Positions 49,501 to 60,627 of a DNA stretch of 64,000 nt are shown here, one piece after another; within the stretch, counting starts at the first letter, position 1, and each line of letters begins with the position of its first letter. This stretch comes from Pseudovirgaria hyperparasitica. Taxonomy: Eukaryota > Ascomycota > Dothideomycetes > Acrospermales > Acrospermaceae. The stretch is taken from assembly GCF_010093815.1 (NCBI RefSeq), contig NW_022985577.1:109804-173803 (forward strand), written 5' to 3'. The position numbers were made by a program, and so were the translations under genes. Under the pieces are notes generated by a model. It did no database searches. It saw only the letters and a program-made list of their open reading frames with translations, and had not been told where the DNA came from.

Positions 49501-50942
49501 AGCGGATTACCCCTCTATTATAGTCGCGTCTATAAGTTACGAGGGTTTCTCGTAGGCTATTAGTTTTTTATATTCTATACTAGGTAGTTAGGCGCGATAT
49601 ATCCTAGCTACTAGCACTTATAGTATATAACTAGTTAGTTAGTTATATTAGTACTTAGTAGCTTCCCTAAACGGTACTTAGATACTATATAGTCTATTCT
49701 ACTATAGGTATAGTAAGTAACTTTAGGTTATTTATATAAGTTAGTCCTTATATCTCGATATATTAATTAGTAGGGAGATCTATAATACGATCCGCGTGGT
49801 TTTAAATTCGAGGTATAGTAGTGGCCTTATAACGTCCCGCGAGATCTATTACTAAATCGGTTTTAGTTAGACGATTTTACGTTAGATTAGATTATTAGAG
49901 ATAGTTATATACTAGCGCGGCGTTAATTATTTATTATACGCTAGTATTACTCCGCGAGGTTTATAAGAGCTTAGAGGTCTATAGAGATTATCGTTATAAG
50001 GTCGAGACGGTCCTTTATATTTAGAGCAAGGGACCGTTTAAAGTCATCATACTATCGAATCATACAATCTTCTTCAGCTTCTCTCTAGAAAGGCCAAAGG
50101 TATTTAAGGAGTTATAATAGTAACTAATTATCTCGTTATCGAGTCTCGAAGATATAGCCCTAGGCCTAGTCACATCATTTAGCCCTATCACTAAAATATT
50201 AGAGGAGAAATTCGGTGAACGTGTCCTAGTTATAGGCATCCTTAGAATATTTAATTTAGTATACTATCTAACGTTCTAAAGGCGTCGGGTTAAGGTAGTT
50301 CTAGGCGAATCTAATTTTATCGCTATCGTTCGTAAATAGATAGAAGAATCGGCTATATTAGTAAGCCTATACGTGGAAACTCTTTCTACTTTTACTATTA
50401 AAGTAAGGTAGTTTCTTAGGTTAGGGTAATTAGGATAGTAGTAGACTAGGATAGATCGTTTTAGTTAGTATAGGTCTATATAAATATAGATTAGTCGTTA
50501 CTAGAACTAAAGCGCGTAATATAGCTTTAAGTCTTATAGTGCGTTCTTAAGCTTCGTTAAGTTCGTGTAGTTATTACTTAAGTTAAACCTATCATTACCT
50601 CTCTTCGTGTAGTCTAGTATATATATTATTATAAGGTGTAGTTAACGTTAGGCGATTCTAACGGATTAACTCATTAATATTAATAAGGTCTAGCCTCGTA
50701 TTAAGGTTAGGTCTAGTATAGTTTAAACTAGACCGAGATAGAGTATAATAGACTCTATCCTCGTGTTCTATAATATCTTCTATAGTTATATAGAATGTCG
50801 TACGAGTTATTAGTACGATAGTCTATAAGATATAGTTATTAGTAGGGGTAGTTATAGGTAGACTATTCTCCTCGTTTAGGTTAGGAGAAGGTCTACTATA
50901 AGAGGCGGTGCCACGAGTATTATAACGAGTGGTTAGAGCCAT
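46526..50942 (-). pseudogene. gag-pol of element A up to the LINE insertion, RIP-inactivated
   Basis: Gag starts at ATG 50,942, 42 bp inside the 5' LTR (MALTTRYNTRGTASYSR). The protease motif ALIDSRSATNVIS is at ~49,440. Reverse transcriptase spans ~48,950-48,150 ([66 protein letters not shown], second Asp changed to Asn), RNase H follows at ~47,950-47,600 (RYTIYNQELLVIVESFKQW), and the integrase core lies at ~46,770-46,526 (RIVIDRGSIFTSKF, NRNMLIAFHLQIDG). It continues beyond the LINE at 41,214. Confidence 0.85.
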
Positions 50943-50983
50943 TTCTATAAACTACCGTCGTGCTATATAAAGAGAAATTAAAA

Positions 50984-51223
50984 TATAAGGATTATAGACG
51001 TAGGATAGTAGTCTAATAGGTTATAGGAGAATTCGGGAATATATTTAAAAGGGTAGTCTACTCTTCTAACGAGGTTAATTTCTAAAGAGTAGGAATTAAG
51101 TATATACGGCCTACTTATATAGTAGTCTCGCTTATTCTAGCTGGCTTACCCTAGGTCCATCTATCACGGACCGTACTAGACCATAGTATTCTAGTTAAGT
51201 CTATCCTAGTATTAGCCCTAATA
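50984..51223 (-). repeat. 5' LTR of element A
   Basis: 240 bp, aligned end to end with the left LTR. Confidence 0.9.
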
Positions 51224-51224
51224 G

Positions 51225-51616
51225 AATACAACGTATATATAGACGTAAGAGTATTTATAGAATATAGTAAGTTTAATAAGGGAGGAAGCTAGAGTCTACT
51301 TAGCTTCCTTAAGATAAGGGACGGAGTATACTATTAAAAAGGGGCTCGCTTAGCTTTATTAAGTAAGGAGAGAGTAGTAGCGCGGACGTAGTATACTAGC
51401 GTTAAGTATACCTAGGGTCTACTCTTAATATTACTCCCTCCCTCTACTTATTTATTACTAGAGCCCTCCCTAGCTATAGACTACTTATAAGTAAGTATTA
51501 TCTAGCTTATTTCTACTAGCTTCCTAGAAAACCCTTAATAAAGCCGCTCTTCTATACCTAGTTATTATAGTAGTAATTACTATTAGCTTATAGTAATACT
51601 TATTATTATATATAAC
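51225..51616 (-). repeat. 3' LTR of element B
   Basis: About 390 bp from AATACAACG to the purine tract; the right edge may be off by a few bases. Confidence 0.75.
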
Positions 51617-53240
51617 GCCCCCTAATATAGACCTTAGTAACTAGACTTAACGTCTACTATTAGATTATAGCGCGTATATCTTCTATTAAAAGAATCTATC
51701 TATTAAACCTATTATAGGTTATTTATAGAAGATGGTTTAAATTCTACGTTAGTAGCTCCTTTTATACCTATATCCCCCTAGTACTAGGTAGATAGCTATC
51801 TATCTAAGAATAGCTTTCTAACGTGGTAGTATCTATTATTACTCTAGTAGTAATAATTATTATTATAAGATGGTAGTAGCCTCTATCGCCGCTATATATA
51901 GTACTCTCTATAAGCTAGACTACTTAGACTTAATATATATATTTACGTAGTAAGTCTAGTAAAATCCTACTAGACTTACCGTCTATGCGTCTACTTTAAT
52001 TTAGCCCTATACCTTCTTAGACCTTAGATCTATTATTAAGTATATAGAAGAAAGGGTTTAGTTCTTTAATTAAGGACTATTTTTATATTAATCTATCCCT
52101 TACCAGGTGCTTCTTAGTTAATAGAGTACCTATTATTACGTACGCTAGGACTATTTACTCATCTATTAAGAGTATATAAATAAGAGTTATTTATATGTTT
52201 TTAGAGTCGTACGTAAATAGATATTCGTATATTATAGATGTTCTATTTATAATATTCTATTTATAAAGGTCTATTTATAATTTTAAGGGTCCTAAGTATA
52301 AAGATATAGTTTTCCTTCTATTTTTCTAGACCTTAATAACCTTATCCTTCTCCGTTATAAGATTAGATTCTCCCTTCTTATCTAGTTAGAGTCTAATTAG
52401 TAATACTTAGATTCTATAGATAAATAATATTATCTACTACTAGGGCTACGCCCTAGCTAGCGAAGACTATACTAACTAAGTAGTAAGTATTAGACTCTAT
52501 ATTATTTATATTAGGCTCTACTAATTTACTTCGTTAAACTAAAGTTACTTCTATATTTATTATACTCTAAGAAGGGTAAATTACTAGAATCTATAAGCTA
52601 ACTTAGAAACCCTTATTATAATAACTACTAACTAAGTATTTTAGACCGGAGATCGCTTATATTACTTATATAGTATAGACTTAGTTAGCTAATACTAGGG
52701 CGTAAGTTCTTTTCTCTTCTAGTTCTATATTTTAATACCCGGCTAATGGTTAGTTTAGACTAGATATCTATAAGAATCTTACCTAGGTCCTAAAAGCTAT
52801 AAAGGCTTTATAGTCTTTATAAGTAGCTAGTCTACTTTCTATATAAGACTATTTAGACTCTCTAGACAAATAATTACTAACTACGCTTTTAGTACTATCG
52901 CCTTCTAGATAACTACTTAGGTAACTAATATAGTGGTCTAGTAGAGTTAAATATAAGTTTAATCCTAGACTCTAGTTAAATTCTCTTACTAACCTTCTAT
53001 TATAGTATAGGCGGTATTCCTCTAGCGTTAGTATTAGGGCTCCGTTAGACTAACCCGTAGGTCTATTAGAATATACCGGCCTCCGGGTCTTTTCCTTTAG
53101 CGTTTAGTTCTCTCTCTCTTTTTTTTTTCTATAGAATAAATTCCTTTTCTATTCTCTCTTAAGACTATATAGTTTTCCTCTTCTTTATCTATGTATTCTA
53201 TAGATTACTAGATAGATACCTTCTTTTTCTTTATAGTCTA
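51617..53240. other. 3' untranslated part of element B
   Basis: About 1.6 kb of RIP-mutated sequence between the chromodomain end and the 3' LTR. Some frames with RIP-type stops can be followed, but I recognise no domain. Confidence 0.5.
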
Positions 53241-54087
53241 CTACTCTAGTAGGCTATTATTTATCTTAGCGGGTCCGAACTTCTATTTAAACTTATCTAA
53301 TATAGTAGTATCTATTAGATTTACTAAGGGTTCCTATATTAGATTATAGTATCTAGCCTATTTTACTAGGACTTCTCTTCTCTATCCTCGCCCTTTATTT
53401 CTAGTATATAGTATCTCTTTAACTTACTACTCTTTATATATCTTAATAAGTATAGAGTCTAGTTAGTTATTATTAGTCTTCTATCTAGATAGAGGGTCTT
53501 CGCTAGCTAGTCTAAGTAGATCTATATAGAATACTAGATAGAGGTTACTAGGAAGCCCCCTTAGTCTAATAGATACTAGTAATAGAACTTTATCTATAGT
53601 ATATTTCACGTACTTTAAGTCTAGGTTCTTCTTTAGTTAACTTATTATATAGTTTCCTAAATTAAGCTATACTTTATCTTCTATACGGTATATTAGTACT
53701 AGAGTTTACTTTCTATTCGCGGACTTCTCTTACTTTTAGGCGGTCTCTATTATATTTACTTAATATAGCTTAGTAATATTCTTTATCTTTTTTATAAAGG
53801 TTTCCGCTCTTTATTTAGTAGGAAGTAAGAAACTAGAGTTAGCTTCTATCTATAGAGGTATAGAGGATAGTAGATTATATCTATAGGTAGTAAAGAATAG
53901 ACTTATTTCTAGCTCTACTTAGTAGCGCGTGTTTAGTACTAGTTATATAGTTAGAAGCTAGGTTTTCTAATTAGACTATTTCTAATTAATAAAGTTTTAT
54001 AAGTAGCTCTATACCTTCTAGTTTATTCTCTCTAGGTCTCCGTCTATTTAAGGATAGTATATAGAGCTTAGTCTTTAGGTTACTCTA
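53241..54087 (-). pseudogene. End of pol of element B (integrase C-terminus and chromodomain)
   Basis: Minus-strand frame with KVQLNLGNYI, LKKNLDLKYVKYTIDKVLLL, SNLYLVFYIDLLRLASEDPL and a chromodomain-like segment (QQVKEILYTRNKGRGQRREV, YNLIQEPLVNL) ending near 53,240. Broken by RIP-type stops. Confidence 0.75.
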
Positions 54088-54092
54088 GTAAG

Positions 54093-54244
54093 TGTTAGGC
54101 ACGTGAGGAGCACGTGGTCTACCAGTTGATTCTACATGTATATAGTAGTCGTATATAAGTAGTGTGCTCTACCCTTAAAGTAGTAGCTTTAAGATTCGGT
54201 CCTTTTAGTATAGTTGGTTGGTGCGTAGAGCCCGCCTCCTTATA
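54093..54244. repeat. Solo LTR of the TRIM family
   Basis: 152 bp from TGTTAGGCACGTGAGG to CTCCTTATA, with the 5-bp duplication GTAAG at 54,088-54,092 and 54,245-54,249. It matches the LTRs of the TRIM at 13,305, with one 11-bp extra segment near the start. It keeps TG and CA dinucleotides, unlike element B around it, so it was probably too short or too young for RIP. It lies in the integrase of B. Confidence 0.92.
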
Positions 54245-54249
54245 GTAAG

Positions 54250-55306
54250 GCTATAAAAGGTCTTCTAGAAATAGCTAGTCTAGTTTATTTCTTAATCGCT
54301 TATTATTACTAAGGGTATACTATAGTACCTTACCTAGTAATCTATAAACGCCTTAGTATATTCCTCTACCTTTATAGTAGATATTACTTATAATACTATA
54401 GTCTTACTTAGGCGGTCTTTAATAACCTATAAGTAGCGGTTCCCTTCTAAGCCGGGTAGGTTAGTAATAAAGTCTATTAAGATCTTCTAGAAGAAATAAT
54501 TAGAGACTAGAAGAGGCTTTAGAAGTCTATATTTTTATTTCTACTATATCTTATTCTATCTATAGTAGTTATAATTTTATAGAAACTATCTTATATATCT
54601 TACCTATAGTAGCTAGTAGAAGCTTTATACTAGTATAGAAGTAGTAGAATCTCGGTCTAGGTAGCCGTAGAGCGGTAAGTTATATATAGACTAGATAAGC
54701 TTAGTCTAAAGGATATCCCCTTCTAAATCGCTAGGCCCTAGTACTTTATACTTAGCTTCTATAGTTATCTTCGCGTCTAGTATCTATAATTTCCTATAGT
54801 AGTTAAGGTAGCCCTCTAAGCTAATACTATAATCTACTACTTAGACTTTTAGCTTTACCTTACTTGGAAATAACTATACTCCTTCTATTACTATATAGAG
54901 TATAGTTTAGTATATTAAGTTCTTTTCTACTATTATAGTCTATAGATTATTTAGAGAGTAGTTCTAGAAAGATTCTAGGGAAGCCGGCTCTTTATAGGTA
55001 GACTTAGTCTCTAGTAATATATTCTTAAATAGTAAGTTAGTAGTATAGGCTACCGATAGCCTTACCTTAGGGACTAATTAATCTTTTATATTCTTAGGGT
55101 CTAGAAACCTATAGAACCTAGACTCTTTATTATCTACTCTAAGTATATCTTATTTCTATCTTAATAGAGCGTTAGAGATAACCGCTTTAGATTCTAGTTA
55201 GTAAACTAGAGAGAACTAGTACTTAGATAAGGTTTTATACTACTATATTTAGCGTTCTAATAGATAACGCTTTATTATAAAGTATTTAAGGTTCTTATAG
55301 TCTATC
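54250..55306 (-). pseudogene. pol of element B between LINE and solo LTR (RNase H end and integrase)
   Basis: Minus-strand frame with the RNase H tail (IDYKNLKYFIIKRYLLERQI, ALLRQKQDI at ~55,300-55,130) and integrase with a DFITDLP-type motif and RYLLVIKDRLSKTVVLE at ~54,450-54,330. RIP-type stops throughout. Confidence 0.75.
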
Positions 55307-55563
55307 TATATAGTAAAGGGAAGAACTAACTTACTTCTTACACCCTAACGGACCAAACTAGTTAATTCGGGGTAAAACAGCGATTTATATACATTAAACG
55401 ATAGAGTATACTAAGTATAACAACCTCCGACATACGTGCGTACGTATAGTATATAATACGCGATAATACCAACGTGTAGAGAAACTATATATATACGCTT
55501 AAAGACTCTCCGATAATATAAGTATAGACTATATCTAATAAACGCCGACACGCTAACCCCCTT

Positions 55564-55594
55564 TTATTAGTTAAGGGCTACCCTTAACTAATAA
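55564..55594. repeat. 31-nt palindrome, copy 6 (LINE E-iii, 5' side)
   Basis: Arms intact, centre CTA. It ends 2 nt before the ORF1 ATG at 55,597 (CCATGG context). Confidence 0.95.
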
Positions 55595-55596
55595 CC

Positions 55597-56960
55597 ATGG
55601 CGGCCTTAGGTATCGTAATACCCTAGTAGACGCCGGATATACCCCTACTAGTACGGTAGAAACGGCTATATAGTGATATTAATATAGATAGCTAGATACC
55701 TATCTAAAATATAGGAACTAACTAAGGGTGCGAAGCGCTATAGATAATCTAGACTAAGGGGACCCTAAGAGGGGAGACCCTCCTAGATAAAATTAAATAC
55801 TAGGTAATATATATAGAGAGGGACGCCGAGAAGGGAAAGAAGACCCTCCTTTATATATTCCGGGACCTTATCCAGAATCTAAGAGGAATTACGGAGGAAG
55901 AAAGGAAGTTACTATAAGAGGAATCTAGTAGTACGCTCGACTAAATAGAAGCTAGCCTACGGAGAATCTAGAAAGAGCTATTCTAAGGTAAGCGCCCTAA
56001 CACGTAGGCTTAGATTATAGTAATACCCGGAGCTACCGCACTAAGGACTACTAGGACTATAGATAGAGTATATAGTATACGTATTATAATCTAGGATAAG
56101 GACACGCTAGCGTAGGTCTAATAGGTATCCCTAAAGGAAATTATAAATAAGATTAATAAATAGAAGGGAATGTAGTCGAGCGTCGTGGCTACTAAAGTTA
56201 CGCTAGGTAGGGTAGTACTCCCTACTATAACGAATACTATATAGTAAAATATCTTATAAGATCCGAACGCGATAGATAGTATCTTCCCTAGCGCGTCTAT
56301 TAGGGTAGCTATATATCTAATTATAGTATATATAGTACCCGTGTAGAGATAGGCTATCGCAGCGGAGAATATTACGTATATAGAATAATCTAACACGCGA
56401 AAATACCTAGGGATTAAGATTATAAAAGCGTGGTAGAAGAACCTATAGATAATTAAGATAACGGCGAAAAAATACTCTACTATAATTATAGAGCTCCGAG
56501 ACCCCGCCCTCGTATAACGTATTATATAGAAGGGATTTCTAATAGAAGGAGAGCTCCTTATGGCCGAGCCATAGAATAGAGTATAGATAATAATATAGTA
56601 CTTTAACTATTAAGGGTATAGATATACTATATAAAGATACTTATAGAAGACTAAGTGCGGATAGTGCCGTGGGGACCACGCTATCTAGAAGTACCCTTAT
56701 AAACCGCGAGGAGACGGACTAAGAAATAGAGATATAGTATAGTATTTAAACTACGACGGGAAATACCCGTCGTGGTTATTAATATATATAAAACGTAAAT
56801 AGGTTATAGAATATATTTATATGATAAAAGCGAGAGGCGTAAGATAGTTATAGAATATAATACCTACCACGAGCCCTTCCTTTATAATACCTCTAACCTC
56901 CCCTCCGGAAGGTAGTTAGATAGGATAGTAGACTATTCTAAAGATAATAGGACGACTAAA
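55597..56960 (+). pseudogene. ORF1 of LINE E-iii (zinc-knuckle protein), RIP-inactivated
   Basis: From ATG 55,597 one frame runs to beyond the zinc knuckle at 56,653 (KCG-stop-CRGDHAI-stop-KYPYKPRGDG; frame checked at both points). The knuckle pattern C-x2-C-x4-H-x4-C has its last Cys changed to Tyr by RIP. The middle is Lys/Glu-rich and helical, as in LINE ORF1 proteins that bind element RNA. A 92-codon minus-strand frame at 56,396-56,118 is only its antisense. Confidence 0.75.
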
Positions 56961-56969
56961 AGGCATAGT

Positions 56970-59900
56970 TAAAGCCGCTACCGCGTGAGGATAGTCGCGC
57001 CTTCGAGGAATAAGTATATAGATATATATACTCTCTAGTACCTAATAAGGGACTAGAATATACTCCGAATTATATAGGTAAATATATAATATAAAAGAGA
57101 GAACTAGGCGACGCTCCTCGAAGAGACCGGGGCTATAATACTCGCTATCTAGGAACTCTATAAATACTACTAGACGAGTAAACCAACTATATACCCCGGA
57201 TACTATACTATATACCCTCTAGGACTAGAAAGATAAGTCCTCTTCTATATTTATAGGTTAATACTACTCTTATTATAGTCGTATACTAAGCGCAATAACC
57301 TTAGGATAATACTATACCTATAAATAGATATAGACCCCCTATATATATATAATATATATAACTAATAATATATACTTATACTAGACGAGATGCTTAAGGG
57401 TACTACGGAACTAGGGTAATATATCCTTCTAGAAGACTTTAACCTCTACTACTAATAGTAGGGAGGCCTAGCCGTGGTTAGGGAAGAACTTAGAGTAAGG
57501 GAACTACGTACCCGCTACCACGACTTCCTATATCTACTTATATCTATAGAATAAGTTATATAGAAAAAACATAAATAGAACGAAGACGGGTCTACGCTTA
57601 ACCTTACCTTCGCTACGGAGTATATTAGTTACTAGATCTAATACTACTACCTAGGCTAGGTATAGACGGATTCCGACTATAAATATATAGAAACTATAAT
57701 AAACGTATATACCCCGAATAAATAACGGGGATAATAGATATAGAAGGATACTAACTAGGAAAAGTATCTAAAGGACCTGGAATCGGCGATTCTAGATCCC
57801 TCTATAGTCGATATATCTAATAACCTAGCCATAGACTAGGCTGTATAGATACTCCTATAAATATACTAGAATATAAGAAATAAACACGTACTATACTAAA
57901 TATACCGGCCCCCGGAAGTAAAGGGGATTCCTTAAGTATAGGAAAGTAGATAAGATACCCGAAGGCTATATAGACGTGTATACCGTATAAGAATACCTAA
58001 GTCGTAGAAAGAATAGAAGGAAGTAATACCATAACGCGATAAAGTTCTCTATAATAAAAGGCGTAAATAGTAGCGTATAATTACTAGTTAATAGACACGA
58101 TATATAATAGAGCTATGGCGTATAGTAAAATAGGCTAAGGGCGTAGATACTCCGACACCCCCGCTACTTATACCTCCCCTAATATATTAGGGGAGAATAT
58201 ACTCTACGGGCCTTAAGAAAACTAAGGCCCTATAGGAGGCCATGTTCCCTCTCCCGGAACTAGTAGACCTATTAGACGTTCGCGGCGCCGAATACCTATA
58301 TATAGTAGATATCTCTAAAGAAGTTACGGAGGAGGATATACTTAATATTATTAAGACACTCCTAAATAATAAAGTATCTAGACTAGATAGAATTCTAAAT
58401 CGATGCCTAAAAAGTACTATAAAAGCGACCCTACCACTTATTACTCGTATATTCTAAGTATACGTCACGTAGGGGTACCACCTCTAGAGCTTCTAAGTCG
58501 CCTATACTATTATACTCCCGAAACTAGAAAAGAGCCCTAACTCCCTAAAGGGATAGAGACTAATCACCCTTCTCTTCTACCTAGATAAGATACTAGAGGC
58601 TATAATAGTAAAGAAGATAAGTACCGCGGTATAGAAATATAATCTCCTCCCTCCGAACTAGAAGGTAAAGGTAGATAGCTCCCTAATAATAGCTATCTAA
58701 TATATTATTAAAGTTATCTAGGCCGTATAGAAATAGGGACGGGTAGTATTACTCCTCTCCCTTAATATAGCCGGAGCGTTTAATAAGGTAAACTATATAA
58801 GACTTATTTATAACCTCCGGATAAGACGAATACTAGAATAGATTACACGCTTTATATAGTTATTCCTTATAGGAAGAATAACTTAGATATATATCCCTAG
58901 GTACTAGAGCGAATATAAAGAGACGGTATACGGCATCCTATAAGGGAGCACCATCTCTCTAATTCTATTCCTCTTCTTTACGGTAGACCTTCTTTAAGGA
59001 ATAAAGTATATAGAGGTAGTCGGATACGCTAATAATATATACCTCCTAGCTATTAATAATAATACTAACCGAACGTATAGATAACTAGAATAGGACCACG
59101 AGAGGTGCCTCTAGTGGGTAAAATACTATAGAGTAAAGTTCGCCCCGGAGAAATACTAGCTTATACACTTTATTAATTATTAAGGGAAATAGATAACTAG
59201 GGAAGGTAAATAACGACTCCGAATCGACGTATTTAACGAACTACTAGTATAAAGTATATATACGCTCGGAGTTATACTAGATAGTAAGCTTAAATAGGGA
59301 CTATAAGTGGTATACGCCGTCTCTAGGGCCCTCTAGATAGAAGCCGCTATACGACGGATTATAGTCTCTATATAGGGAACCGCCCGGGATAAGGCACGCT
59401 AGCTATATATATCTATAGTACGACCCGCCTTTATGTACGGACACGAGTGCTAGTATACGGCCCTTATATAGACTAGGCGAATAAAGCTCGAATCTATATA
59501 GAACCGTATACTCCGTCTTATATTAGGTATATATAAAGCTACTAACACGGTGCTACTATAACGCGAGATAGACGTTATAAGTATATATAACTTCTACTAG
59601 ATATAGAGGGTAGTATACTTTACTAAATAAAAAGTATAGGAACGCATAGAAAACGTAGAATATACTTTTACCGCGCTACGCGCGTGAATTAGTATATATT
59701 ACCACGTACTCCTATATATAGGCCGGAATTAAATATAGTATAGGTACTTAATAGAAGCCGACTCTAGCTAAGTAGTATAAGAAGTCCGAGATAACCCGGA
59801 CGCTCTCCTAGACCGGTAGAGCCTTTAAGAACTCGTGAAAAATATACGGTCGTGGACTTAAGATAAGTAGAAAGAGGCACTCTATACCTACTAGACCTTC

Positions 59901-60347
59901 TAGTAGGATAGGTATCTAGAGTAGATTTAAGGGCTATAGAAGGAACTAAGTAAATAGATATATAAAGGGCTAACGAAAGCCTAAGTATCTATACTTATCT
60001 AAGCCCGAATAGGCGCTATAGAACTCCTATACTATATCTATAAGAGAGGCGTTTCTAATACCTCCCTATAGTATAAGGCGTGCGGCCGGAGAGGTATAAT
60101 ACGCTACTATCTAGCTATATACCCTAACCTCTATATATAACGGTAATAGCTTATCTATATTATAAAGACTTTAGATGTCGTATAATGGCTTAATAAGTAC
60201 CCTAAGAATATCTCCTAATAGATACTTATATATCTACTACTCCTCTAGTACTAGTAGACCCGGAAATATATACCGGAAGAGACCCGGTATATACCGGTAG
60301 TAACCTAATATATACTAGAAGAACCCTAGGAGAACCCCGATTATTAG
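56970..60347 (+). pseudogene. ORF2 of LINE E-iii (AP endonuclease, reverse transcriptase, CCHC), RIP-inactivated
   Basis: One frame checked at 57,384, 58,242, 59,025, 59,967 and 60,321. The endonuclease shows ILAIQEPYKY, LLEDFNLYYQQQG, GSTLNLTFATEYIS and SDYKYIET. Reverse transcriptase shows LLNNKVSRLDRILNRCLKST, PNSLKG, RLITLLFYLDKILEAIIVKK, LSLNIAGAFNKVN and VGYANNIYLLA, where the catalytic YADD is now YANN. The C-terminal part has the Tad-type AWVSILIQARIGAIGL-like block and a CCHC relic (KACGRRGIIRYYLAIYPNL). 58,242-58,457 is still open. The stop TAG at 60,345-60,347 lies inside the 3' palindrome. Clade placement is by eye. Confidence 0.85.
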
Positions 60348-60371
60348 TTAAGGGTAGCCCTTAACTAATAA
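60341..60371. repeat. 31-nt palindrome, copy 7 (LINE E-iii, 3' side)
   Basis: Arms intact, centre TAG. Its left arm supplies the ORF2 stop codon (TAG 60,345-60,347). Confidence 0.95.
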
Positions 60372-60627
60372 CCTCCGCACCTATACGTGCTACCTAAGGG
60401 TAAAATAATGGTAATATAGGCTATAGGCTAATAGGCGTACTCTATAGCTATATACTTAAGATAAAATAGAGGTTTAACGAGATATAGTTATAGATATAAG
60501 GAAGTTTTTCCCTATAGGGTTTCTTCTTATATAGTGGCTTAAACTAGAGAAGGCATAGGCCTATAGAGTACTACTCTACCTAGTTATATAATATTATTAT
60601 TATTATTATTATTATATAGTAAAGGGA

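Larger units (their letters stand above)
37918..51223 (-). mobile_element. Element A: Gypsy retrotransposon with antisense ORF, split by LINE E-ii
   Basis: Two 240-bp LTRs (37,918-38,157 and 50,984-51,223) enclose minus-strand gag (ATG 50,942), pol and a chromodomain ending near 40,500. The minus-strand purine tract AAAAAGAAGAAGGATAT (38,174-38,158) adjoins the left LTR, so the left LTR is the 3' one. Without the 5.3-kb LINE (41,231-46,525 including one TSD copy) the element is about 8.0 kb. Between the chromodomain and the 3' LTR lie 2.3 kb with a long plus-strand frame. The right flank is one base (G) before the LTR of B, so the A target duplication cannot be checked. Confidence 0.9.
55322..60612 (+). 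mobile_element. LINE copy E-iii: full-length Tad1-like non-LTR retrotransposon in element B
   Basis: About 5.29 kb on the plus strand, with the 15-bp target duplication TATATAGTAAAGGGA at 55,307-55,321 and 60,613-60,627 and an (ATT)n tail at 60,592-60,612. ORF1 and ORF2 are arranged as in Tad1-like fungal LINEs. It interrupts the RNase H of B between codons that read SPFTI when joined. It is in opposite orientation to E-ii and similar to it over the whole length. Confidence 0.92.

Noticed and set aside
17212-60371. Repeated palindrome considered as a CRISPR array
   Set aside because: Copies are kilobases apart and lie in retroelements of a eukaryotic genome; there is no regular spacing.
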